The notes: generated from the letters alone by a model not told the origin. A stretch of 9,182 nucleotides of DNA from COE1 sp964387365 (GCA_964387365.1 CAYLWP010000106.1:1-9182), one strand, 5' to 3'. Shown: positions 1 through 5,517, counted from the stretch's first letter. Translations and numbers: made by a program.

Positions 1-85
1 AGGTCGAACATTCTTGAGAAAAAAGTGTAAACCAATATTGACAATATCATTATTAGAGCAGTTTATTTACGTATCTTAAATTCGT

Positions 86-104
86 GAAAAAGCTGATGCT
101 TTTC
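86..104 (-). terminator. Weak hairpin just after the phosphatase gene, possible terminator
   Basis: About 10 nt past the stop of the histidine phosphatase gene, the minus strand reads GAAAAGC-ATCA-GCTTTTTC. This is a short stem (six perfect pairs, AAAAGC/GCTTTT, extendable with one bulge) with a four-base loop, ending in a run of five T. It fits a weak intrinsic terminator closing the three-gene cluster, but the stem is A/T-rich and the T-run belongs to the stem rather than following it. The remaining bases 1-85 show no gene or other site. Confidence 0.35.
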
Positions 105-113
105 GATGTGCAA

Positions 114-713
114 TTATTTTGACGCTTCAAAGAGTACCTCTGATATATTTTCAAAAAGGTTAATATGTTCTATCATTTTGCATGTTTTACCATCAAATGT
201 GAAGTGTACCACCCAAGGCATTAAGCCTCTAATCTGCTCGAATTGAGGATATAAAAAGGTCGGCTGATAGTAATGGATAATCGTACTTAAAGCTGTTCCG
301 TGAGAGCCGATTACAATATTCCTGTTTTCATATTTCTGAAGAACTTGGATTAATGCAGAGATATTTCTTTGCTGAACTTCTCCAAGGGACTCTCCATCCG
401 ACAGCTTGTAATGAAAATCTGCCCATTGTTTTTTGGCAAATCCATTAAAGTCCTCAATCCAACAGCTATCAATCTTACGTTCCCGAAAATCTTCCATGGT
501 AGTTATTTCAAAGCCATAAGTGTCTGCAAAATCCTTTACCGTGTCAACGGATCTCGTATATGGACTTGAAAGAACAACATCTATGGATTTATCAGCCAAA
601 AAAGAAGTAACTAATTTGCGGTCAGCCATCCCTTTTTCGGTTAATTCCCTTGTTAAATCATTGTGATTGTTGTAATTTGGTTCTGCGTGTCTGATAAAAT
701 ATATGTGTGTCAT
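114..713 (-). CDS. Histidine phosphatase family protein (phosphoglycerate mutase-like)
   Basis: A 199-aa cytoplasmic protein of the histidine phosphatase superfamily, which transfers phosphate through a phosphohistidine intermediate. Visible hallmarks are the N-terminal FIRHAEP motif with Arg8 and the nucleophilic His9 (RHA rather than the classic RHG), Arg54 in SSPYTRS, an acidic candidate proton donor at Glu78 or Glu108, and the second catalytic His138 in GSHGTAL. Length is normal for single-domain members. The start is supported by GGAGG a few bases before the ATG. It follows the flavodoxin gene by 15 nt and is probably the last gene of the DUF1848-flavodoxin-phosphatase cluster. The family acts on many substrates (sugar phosphates, nucleotides, cofactor intermediates); nothing here identifies which. 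Confidence 0.88.
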   Translation of the reverse strand: MTHIYFIRHAEPNYNNHNDLTRELTEKGMADRKLVTSFLADKSIDVVLSSPYTRSVDTVKDFADTYGFEITTMEDFRERKIDSCWIEDFNGFAKKQWADFHYKLSDGESLGEVQQRNISALIQVLQKYENRNIVIGSHGTALSTIIHYYQPTFLYPQFEQIRGLMPWVVHFTFDGKTCKMIEHINLFENISEVLFEASK

Positions 714-728
714 TTTTTCCTCCGTAAT

Positions 729-2069
729 TTAATCCAGCTTGTCTAATACCTTTTTGTATGGTGCAAGCATTCCTTCGTTCATTTTGTTGCCGATTTTTGC
801 TTTAAGCTTTGGTGAAGAAATCATGGCACCCACAAGGTACATAGCTAACATAGTGCCGCGCTTTTTTTGCGGGAAGTCGTACTGATTATGTGCTTTGAAA
901 AAGCGGTGGTCAGCCTTCATCATGCCTTGCATGAGCCAAATTAAATCGCGGAAAATTTTCATCCCGCCCACACCATAAAAGTTCTGCGGCGGTACATATT
1001 GATGTTCTAACGCATAACAAAGAGTTTCAGCCATTTGGTCGATTTCTGCGTTTGGATTGACTTCATCGGTAGCAACTCCGGCAAGAAAATTACCTCCTAC
1101 CTGTGCACGGCCTTCGATAATCATTTGCAGATTGCTTTCTGTGCTGTAATTGCCGCTGACAAGATATCCCATAGGCATACCCATAACGACTGTTCTATGT
1201 CCATTGCAGAACTGTCGGTCATCATATAGCTTAAAAGTGGAACCCATGGAATGATCTTTAATAGAAAAGGCGTACACAATAGCTTGGGCTGTTTGAATAT
1301 CATTACGTAAAAACTCATCAAACCCATCTGTGTAGACACATTTTCCGGAAACAGCACAATTAAAACAGCCAAGACAGCCCCCTTTGAAAGGATATTCCCT
1401 GATATTAACAATGCGTGTTTTCAGAGGTAAAACAGCCTGAAAACGTGCAATCATATTTTGTAATTGCGTATTTTGTTCGTCGCAGTCGGTGATGATAACA
1501 ATATCGCCGGATTTGTCAGCGGAAGCTGACGGTGGTACATCAACAGGTGCAGGATTTGCCATAGCCTGTAACTGCGGAAGCACTTCATATTTGTTGTTTT
1601 TTATGCTCCAAATAACAAAATCAAAGAAGCTTTTGGCTTCGTTCTGCCCCTTTTTGGTGGTTAAATCGTCCATATCAGCGGATAGACCGCGAATGAACTT
1701 CATACCCATATCCTGACAATTATCCTGAACGCATTTATGTGCGGTAACATCATAAAAATGCTTGGAGGTTGTAAGCTGTGTAGCAAACTTATCCTTCAGA
1801 GATACGCCCGATTCCTTCAACAATTCAATAAAGCGATGCAGCTGGTAAGGTGCAATAAAGGTATAAACAGGATAAGAAAAAAGCAATAAATCTGCCTGTA
1901 CTACTGCTTCTATGACCGGTGCAAAATCCTTTTCCAGTGCCTTGATTTGCTGCCCTGCATGAAGTATCTGAAAGGTGTGTTCAGGATGTAGTTTTTCTAA
2001 ATAATGAATGGTTTGCAAGGTAATACTGTACTGTCCCTTGGGACTTCCGTTTAAAACCAGAATATTCAT
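729..2069 (-). CDS. Tandem flavodoxin-fold protein with Fe-S cluster motif (NAD(P)H-dependent oxidoreductase family)
   Basis: A 446-aa cytoplasmic redox protein built from two flavodoxin-like halves. The first (about residues 1-165) opens with a beta strand and the FMN phosphate-loop-like NGSPKGQYSITLQT (7-20) and carries LLLFSYPVYTF (62-71), as in NADPH-dependent FMN reductases. A Pro/Ala/Ser-rich linker (170-187) leads to a second flavodoxin half beginning DIVIITD. This half holds the cysteine motif Cys232-x2-Cys235-x2-Cys238-x5-Cys244, resembling that of iron-sulfur flavoproteins, and so probably a [4Fe-4S] cluster next to FMN. The natural electron donor and acceptor are unknown. AGGGGG lies just before the ATG. 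The gene sits 18 nt after DUF1848 and 15 nt before the phosphatase, indicating one transcript. Confidence 0.82.
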   Translation of the reverse strand: MNILVLNGSPKGQYSITLQTIHYLEKLHPEHTFQILHAGQQIKALEKDFAPVIEAVVQADLLLFSYPVYTFIAPYQLHRFIELLKESGVSLKDKFATQLTTSKHFYDVTAHKCVQDNCQDMGMKFIRGLSADMDDLTTKKGQNEAKSFFDFVIWSIKNNKYEVLPQLQAMANPAPVDVPPSASADKSGDIVIITDCDEQNTQLQNMIARFQAVLPLKTRIVNIREYPFKGGCLGCFNCAVSGKCVYTDGFDEFLRNDIQTAQAIVYAFSIKDHSMGSTFKLYDDRQFCNGHRTVVMGMPMGYLVSGNYSTESNLQMIIEGRAQVGGNFLAGVATDEVNPNAEIDQMAETLCYALEHQYVPPQNFYGVGGMKIFRDLIWLMQGMMKADHRFFKAHNQYDFPQKKRGTMLAMYLVGAMISSPKLKAKIGNKMNEGMLAPYKKVLDKLD

Positions 2070-2087
2070 TGAATTCCCCCTTATTCA

Positions 2088-3026
2088 CTAATCTAACAGG
2101 CTTAACTGCCCTGTTTTTATCGATTTTAGCTTACGTTCTGTTATTTTGTCATTTTCTTTTACTGTACCACACAATAATGGTGAGTTAACATCATAATTTT
2201 TGGAATTTTCAATAACGCTTTCCATACTGTAATTGGCGTAACAGTATTTGCAGCCATTTCTGCAGGTATTATAGGTTCCAACTTCTATACTTTCGATGCA
2301 GCCGCACTCTTTGCGTTGGTTCTTGTCTTTGCCGGCTTTGATTTTGTATCCAATAACCTTTTCTACATCTGATTGATCAACGCAACAGCTATGGGAAATT
2401 CCTATATCTTCTAAGTCAATCTGTTCTGCACAGGTAGTAATCTGCATGCCGTTTTCGTGAGCGATTTTGCTTAAAGTATGTGCGAAATGCTTTAATTCTT
2501 CTGTACCAAGTTTAGTTTGATTTAGTGTACTTAGATTTTTTTGATTCTTGGCATAGGTATCTACAAAGCTGATAATGCAACGCTTCGTGCAGCCATGCAA
2601 TCCTTCTGCAATCTGCGTAAAAGCGTTTATATGATATTCTTTGGTGTACTTTTTCGTGAACATGATAGGATCATAGCGCCAAATCACTCTTTCTGCTCCG
2701 ATTTTAGACGAAAGCTTCTGAAATATCGGTATCATTTTGTCCTTTTTATGAGGAACATTACATTCTATATCTTGTCCATAACCAGTTAAGGTAAATTGAA
2801 AATAGAACGGATAATCCTTTAGCTCGTCCAAACGTCCTAACATCGGTTCGGGGTTCTTGGTCCAGAACACAATACAGTCCACAAGTTCCGGCGATAGGTT
2901 GATTTTGCTAATCTGGTGCGGATTCATGGGATTTCGGACATAGAGAAAGCCTTCTTTTATGCGATTGAAAAACCATTCCGAATAGAAGCTTGGGATATCC
3001 GTTCTTCTGCTGACACTTAAAATCAT
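2088..3026 (-). CDS. DUF1848 family protein with radical-SAM-like cysteine motif
   Basis: A 312-aa protein recognisable as DUF1848 from its start MILSVSRRTDIPSFY, the internal IVFWTKNPEPM (52-62) and RYDPIMF (117-123), and a C-terminal cysteine-rich block ending in QLSLLD. The block contains TCRNGCKYCYA with Cys255, Cys259 and Cys262 spaced CxxxCxxC, the spacing that binds the [4Fe-4S] cluster of radical SAM enzymes. Here it is near the C-terminus rather than the N-terminus. Further cysteines (199, 214, 215, 241, 243) could bind a second cluster. The family's function is, to my knowledge, not established. The start is supported by AAGGAA before the ATG. The gene begins 37 nt after the HipT-like kinase with no terminator between them, so it may be expressed from the hip promoters. 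Confidence 0.85.
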   Translation of the reverse strand: MILSVSRRTDIPSFYSEWFFNRIKEGFLYVRNPMNPHQISKINLSPELVDCIVFWTKNPEPMLGRLDELKDYPFYFQFTLTGYGQDIECNVPHKKDKMIPIFQKLSSKIGAERVIWRYDPIMFTKKYTKEYHINAFTQIAEGLHGCTKRCIISFVDTYAKNQKNLSTLNQTKLGTEELKHFAHTLSKIAHENGMQITTCAEQIDLEDIGISHSCCVDQSDVEKVIGYKIKAGKDKNQRKECGCIESIEVGTYNTCRNGCKYCYANYSMESVIENSKNYDVNSPLLCGTVKENDKITERKLKSIKTGQLSLLD

Positions 3027-3063
3027 GGTTGTTTCCTTTACTCAAATTTCTTTACCATATTAC

Positions 3064-4023
3064 TTAGCTAATAATTTCTATTCTGTTTTCAATAAGTTCC
3101 TTCATTTTTTGCTTTAATTCATCAGGCAAATAAGATTCTTCACATTGTTCTATGAACTTGTCTTTTAAGGAACATACTTTTTTCATCATATTTTGAGCTG
3201 ATTTATCAGATATGCCGCAGCTTTCTGCAAAGACCTTAAAATCTTTTTTTCTAATATTTCTTTTCTTGCCATTAAAAGTAAGTGCTAATTGTTCCTCATC
3301 TGTTGGCAAAACAATATTGACCGGAAGTAAATCATAAGCTTTTGATAAACAAAACTGTCTATTTCCCGGCTCTGATTCTCTTAGCGAAAAATTTTTCAGG
3401 TGCATATCAGAATTTCCGATTACAAATGAAAAAACAACTCGTAAAAAAAGCTCTGATAAATCTAAACCGGGGCAAACAGAGTATTTTTTTATGATTCTTC
3501 CGCAGTTTTCATAGGAACCTTTGTATTTATCAATCGTTAATCTATTAGATAGCTGACAAAAGTCTTCCATCGCATACATACTTACCTTCTTTTCGCTAAT
3601 GTCCCTGTCAACACGTTTGGTGATATAAGCATATTTTTCATTAACTTTAATTAGTGCGTGTGGTACGGTCTGTATTCCTGCAAGCTCAGCCATACGCATG
3701 GACAAATCCTCAAACTCTGGTAAATGACGGTATTCTTCTGTTTGTGGTTTTAATATATAACCTGTAGGATAATCAACAATCGTAAGTCTTGTATCGATAT
3801 CAAGGGATAAATGAAGGGAAAGCTTTTTTTGTACCCCCGGAACTGTCAACCCTTTGTTAACGGTGTCATTGGCCAGATTTTCTAATTGCTCATCAGATAT
3901 ATCAATCATTGGCATCTTTTTGGTGCCAAAAAAAGCCTTCACACATTTATTATGCCAAAGATTTTCTTTTTCTGCATCTGTAGAAGTATCTTTGATTAAC
4001 TTACCACAATACAAACATTTCAT
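3064..4023 (-). CDS. hipT: HipT-like toxin kinase (HipA C-terminal domain protein)
   Basis: A 319-aa Ser/Thr kinase of the HipA family that lacks the HipA N-terminal subdomain, which the preceding gene supplies. Visible kinase parts: the glycine-rich loop region TVPGVQKKLSL (60-70), an ATP-contacting lysine candidate Lys92 in YILKP, the catalytic loop IGNSDMHLKNFSL (202-214) with Asp206 and Asn211, and the metal-binding Asp231 in KAYDLLP. The N-terminus carries Cys3-x2-Cys6...His24-x2-Cys27, a putative zinc knuckle. E. coli HipT phosphorylates tryptophanyl-tRNA synthetase; the target here is unknown but an aminoacyl-tRNA synthetase is a fair guess. The start overlaps the hipS stop as ATGA and has GAGG 7 nt upstream, so it is a designed gene and not a frameshifted hipA. 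The Ser-x-Ser of E. coli HipT is TVP here. The symbol follows the E. coli system. Confidence 0.85.
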   Translation of the reverse strand: MKCLYCGKLIKDTSTDAEKENLWHNKCVKAFFGTKKMPMIDISDEQLENLANDTVNKGLTVPGVQKKLSLHLSLDIDTRLTIVDYPTGYILKPQTEEYRHLPEFEDLSMRMAELAGIQTVPHALIKVNEKYAYITKRVDRDISEKKVSMYAMEDFCQLSNRLTIDKYKGSYENCGRIIKKYSVCPGLDLSELFLRVVFSFVIGNSDMHLKNFSLRESEPGNRQFCLSKAYDLLPVNIVLPTDEEQLALTFNGKKRNIRKKDFKVFAESCGISDKSAQNMMKKVCSLKDKFIEQCEESYLPDELKQKMKELIENRIEIIS

Positions 4024-4355
4024 CTCTTAACCTCATTCCTTATACAAACATCTCCGATGCAATCTTTACATGCAGATAATAGCAACCCGAATCTGTCATT
4101 AGGATTTATTTTCCAATTTCGGCTCACGATTCCAAGTAGCCACCCTTCAGGTATTAAGCCATCAAAAAAAGGAAATAATATCGTGGAACTATATTCTGTT
4201 TCGCTAAGTGGTAAGGTAAGACTGACAGCAACAGCTTTTTCTTTTTTTAAGTATTCGGTATCATAAGAAAAGGTATAACCTTCTTCCGTTTCTGCTATAA
4301 TTCCCGCAAAACAATCTTGGATATAAACATATCCTTTTCTATATTCGTCACTCAT
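4020..4355 (-). CDS. hipS: HipS-like antitoxin (free-standing HipA N-terminal domain)
   Basis: A 111-aa protein equivalent to the N-terminal subdomain 1 of HipA, encoded separately. The family signature is FFDGLIPEGWLL (63-74), matching the FFDNLLPEG block of HipA. The adjoining WKINPNDRFGLLL (81-93) and IGDVCI (100-105) are also typical of this domain. In the E. coli HipBST system the corresponding HipS protein is the actual antitoxin that inhibits HipT; by analogy this protein should bind and block the downstream kinase. I infer this from gene order and domain content, not from interface residues. It starts 2 nt after hipB and overlaps hipT by 4 nt, so the three products are translationally linked. 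The RBS is weak (GAGTGAG, 8 nt or more from the ATG), suggesting dependence on hipB translation. Confidence 0.83.
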   Translation of the reverse strand: MSDEYRKGYVYIQDCFAGIIAETEEGYTFSYDTEYLKKEKAVAVSLTLPLSETEYSSTILFPFFDGLIPEGWLLGIVSRNWKINPNDRFGLLLSACKDCIGDVCIRNEVKR

Positions 4356-4357
4356 AG

Positions 4358-4558
4358 TTATTTCTCACTCTTTCCCGGGACGGCCATCATTCCAAACATT
4401 GCAAGGGCCTGGTTTACTTTATCGAGTCGTACAGTCTCCTTTCCTTGCTCCAACTCTCTGACAAAGCGTAATCCTAAACCTGAGCGCATTGCAAACTCTT
4501 CCTGAGTTAATCCGGCTTTTTTTCTTTCTTCTTTTATATAATTTCCAATCACATTCAT
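4358..4558 (-). CDS. hipB: HipB-like XRE-family antitoxin/operon repressor
   Basis: A 66-aa HTH_XRE DNA-binding protein. The helix-turn-helix lies around residues 5-45, with the typical pattern IKEERKKAGLTQEEFA followed by the recognition-helix segment GLGLRFVRELEQGK. First gene of the operon, expected to repress it by binding the palindromes upstream. I set the start at the ATG at 4556-4558. A longer frame exists from a TTG at 4594, but its extra 12 codons (reading HPIGC) are simply the translated operator, and the family normally begins right at the first HTH helix. No Shine-Dalgarno sequence precedes the ATG, and the candidate -10 at 4566-4571 would start the RNA almost at the ATG, so the message may be leaderless. 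Confidence 0.85.
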   Translation of the reverse strand: MNVIGNYIKEERKKAGLTQEEFAMRSGLGLRFVRELEQGKETVRLDKVNQALAMFGMMAVPGKSEK

Positions 4559-4565
4559 ATATATA

Positions 4566-4594
4566 ATAGTACACCCTATCGGGTGCAAATTCAA
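4566..4594 (-). promoter_or_regulatory. Candidate hip promoter P1 with operator O1 in its spacer
   Basis: On the minus strand a -35-like TTGAAT (4589-4594) and a -10-like TACTAT (4566-4571) are separated by 17 bp. Each matches consensus at four of six positions. Operator O1 fills the spacer, an ideal position for a repressor to exclude RNA polymerase. The start of transcription would fall within a base or two of the hipB ATG. An overlapping alternative, TTGCAC-17-TATATA, would start inside the gene and is less likely. Confidence 0.5.
4572..4585. promoter_or_regulatory. Hip operator O1 (inverted repeat)
   Basis: Perfect 5-bp inverted repeat CACCC-TATC-GGGTG, centre 4578.5. Read on the minus strand its core ACCCGATAGGGTGTA is identical for 15 bases to operator O3 on the plus strand. 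It lies immediately upstream of hipB inside the spacer of candidate promoter P1. E. coli HipB operators are likewise short inverted repeats upstream of hipB, so this is the likely HipB-like binding site. Confidence 0.75.
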
Positions 4595-4609
4595 GAAAGA
4601 CTATTACAA

Positions 4610-4637
4610 AATATACCCGACAGGGGTTATTTTACAA
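4610..4637 (-). promoter_or_regulatory. Candidate hip promoter P2 with operator O2 in its spacer
   Basis: On the minus strand TTGTAA (4632-4637) and TATATT (4610-4615, five of six consensus bases) are separated by 16 bp, with operator O2 covering the spacer. Transcription from here would give hipB a leader of about 45 nt, still without a Shine-Dalgarno sequence. The arrangement repeats that of P1, which supports both. Confidence 0.45.
4614..4627. promoter_or_regulatory. Hip operator O2 (imperfect inverted repeat)
   Basis: TACCC-GACA-GGGGT, centre 4620.5, an imperfect copy of the O1/O3 palindrome with two changed positions in the ACCCGATAGGGT core. Its centre is exactly 42 bp from both O1 and O3, so it lies on the same face of the helix. 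As the weakest match it could be filled cooperatively. Confidence 0.7.
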
Positions 4638-4655
4638 AGAAATCATCACATACTA

Positions 4656-4669
4656 TACCCGATAGGGTG
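4656..4669. promoter_or_regulatory. Hip operator O3 (inverted repeat)
   Basis: TACCC-GATA-GGGTG, centre 4662.5, ending 12 bp before the stop codon of the Nudix gene. It shares 15 identical bases with O1 but in the opposite orientation. It is too far upstream to cover P1 or P2 directly and so probably acts by cooperative binding or looping. Confidence 0.7.
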
Positions 4670-4680
4670 TATTTTATTTT

Positions 4681-5199
4681 CTACTTCATGTGACATCCAT
4701 AATCTTTTCTGATATCAAATATCAAGCTGATAAAGCTCGGATAATAAGGAATAAACTCTCCACTTTCAATCATGTGAAGCACTTCTTCCTTAGTTGTCCA
4801 CTTTGCATTTTGCACTTCTTCATATTGTAAGTGTAGTTCAGATAAATCAATGTCCTTTTCAATCAGATAGACATCATCAAAGCCCTTAGAAAAATTAATC
4901 GTCAAATGAGGGCGCACTTCTTGTAAATCTAACTTAATTCCTAATTCTTCCAAGACTTCTCTTTCGGCCGCGGTCCGGCTGTTATCACCTTGAACAGCAC
5001 TTCCGCCTACGGAAACGTCCCACATATTCGGCCAGCCTTCTTTAAATGATTGTCTTTGCTGAATCAGCAGTTCTCCCTTAGAATTAAAAATACAGACATG
5101 TACAACTAGATGATAGTCACCTTCTGCAAAGGCTTCTCCTCTCACCATTGTTCTGTCTGTTTTGTTTCTATCAACATCATAAACATCCCATAATTCCAT
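4681..5199 (-). CDS. Nudix hydrolase (isopentenyl-diphosphate isomerase-like subgroup)
   Basis: A 172-aa cytoplasmic Nudix enzyme, expected to hydrolyse a nucleoside-diphosphate-linked compound; its substrate cannot be told from sequence. It starts MELWDVYDVDRNKT and has the HLVVHVCIFNSKGELLIQQR strand typical of the IDI-like Nudix subgroup. The Nudix box runs from Gly66 to Ile88, ending REVLEELGI with Glu81, Glu84 and Glu85. The first conserved Glu of the G-x5-E-x7-RE box is Asp72, a conservative change. An in-frame ATG at 5224-5226 would add nine residues but lacks an RBS and sits about 5 nt from the predicted transcription start. The ATG at 5197-5199 has GGAGGGA (5208-5214) 8 nt upstream, so I chose it. 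It is preceded by its own promoter and followed by the hip operators with no clear terminator. Confidence 0.88.
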   Translation of the reverse strand: MELWDVYDVDRNKTDRTMVRGEAFAEGDYHLVVHVCIFNSKGELLIQQRQSFKEGWPNMWDVSVGGSAVQGDNSRTAAEREVLEELGIKLDLQEVRPHLTINFSKGFDDVYLIEKDIDLSELHLQYEEVQNAKWTTKEEVLHMIESGEFIPYYPSFISLIFDIRKDYGCHMK

Positions 5200-5207
5200 T
5201 GCGGTAA

Positions 5208-5214
5208 TCCCTCC
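5208..5214 (-). promoter_or_regulatory. Ribosome binding site that fixes the Nudix start
   Basis: The minus strand reads GGAGGGA, 8 nt before the ATG at 5197-5199. It excludes the longer in-frame start at 5226, which has only TTAACTA ahead of it. Confidence 0.8.
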
Positions 5215-5227
5215 AATATCCGACATT
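5215..5227. repeat. Copy 1 of a near-palindromic direct repeat flanking the Nudix promoter
   Basis: The plus strand reads AATATCCGACATT, matching the copy at 5269-5281 at 12 of 13 positions. It lies in the leader between the predicted transcription start and the ribosome binding site, where a bound protein could block the start of transcription. It is a candidate operator; no regulator is identified. Confidence 0.4.
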
Positions 5228-5237
5228 AGTTAACATA

Positions 5238-5246
5238 ATTATATCA
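5238..5246 (-). promoter_or_regulatory. Extended -10 promoter of the Nudix gene
   Basis: The minus strand reads TGATATAAT, a perfect extended -10 element (TG-n-TATAAT). The -35 region 17 bp upstream is poor (TTTATC), which extended -10 promoters tolerate. Transcription would begin near 5231, giving a leader of about 30 nt that contains the ribosome binding site. Confidence 0.65.
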
Positions 5247-5268
5247 TTTCTTGGTGATTTGATAAACA

Positions 5269-5281
5269 AATATCCGATATT
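5269..5281. repeat. Copy 2 of the near-palindromic direct repeat flanking the Nudix promoter
   Basis: The plus strand reads AATATCCGATATT, centred in a 15-bp palindrome, AAATATC-C-GATATTT (5268-5282). It lies just upstream of where the -35 element of the Nudix promoter would be, with its centre 54 bp from the other copy, so the pair brackets the promoter. Confidence 0.4.
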
Positions 5282-5335
5282 TCGTATGCAACCGTCTAGA
5301 TAAAGTACATATGAAACCCTTTGTAACAGGCATTT

Positions 5336-5398
5336 CTAAAATCCCCCTTCGTTATATGCTCTTGCAATTACGTAGGATGGCTCATAGTATGCACCGTA
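5336..5398 (-). pseudogene. Possible C-terminal remnant of an unrecognised gene
   Basis: The minus strand encodes a coding-like tail, YGAYYEPSYVIARAYNEGGF, followed by TAG at 5336-5338. The frame is open only from about 5413, where a TAA interrupts it, and there is no start codon or RBS. The amino-acid make-up looks like real protein rather than chance, but I do not recognise the family. It lies just past the XRE remnant on the same strand, so both may be scars of one deletion. The 90 bp between it and the Nudix promoter show nothing else. Confidence 0.3.
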
Positions 5399-5409
5399 GT
5401 TAAAAGATA

Positions 5410-5517
5410 TTATTTATTCTCTTCCTCTGCCTCACTCACAATATTCGGGTCATACTCTAATATATCTCCCGGCTGGCATTGCAATACCTCACAGATTGCC
5501 TCTAGGGTAGTCTTGCA
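5410..5517 (-). pseudogene. C-terminal remnant of a Cro/C1-type (XRE) regulator
   Basis: Reading from 5517, the minus strand encodes a 35-residue tail containing LEAICEVLQCQPGDILEYD and ending at TAA (5410-5412). This block is the well-known C-terminal half of small HTH_26/Cro-type regulators of about 70 aa, covering the last HTH helix and the CQPGDILEY strand. An in-frame TAA at 5518-5520 lies just before it, and the nifU stop codon is only about 20 bp further upstream. The first half of the gene, including its first HTH helices and start, is therefore missing. It is a truncated relic, presumably not translated. Confidence 0.65.

Noticed and set aside
1121..1411. Second minus-strand frame of 96 codons inside the flavodoxin gene
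   Set aside because: It lies wholly within a conserved coding region in another frame and shows no recognisable protein features.
3064..4355. hipS and hipT as a single hipA gene broken by a frameshift
   Set aside because: The kinase has its own RBS, its own N-terminal Cys/His extension and a regular ATGA overlap, which are hallmarks of a naturally split system.
4559..4594. TTG-initiated extension of hipB
   Set aside because: The additional residues are encoded by the operator palindrome itself, there is no RBS, and HTH proteins of this family begin at the following Met.
4655..4680. Operator O3 followed by a T-rich run on the plus strand as an intrinsic terminator
   Set aside because: The stem with its U-run would act only on plus-strand transcripts, and no plus-strand gene is present. 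On the minus strand the stem has a mismatch and no T-run follows.
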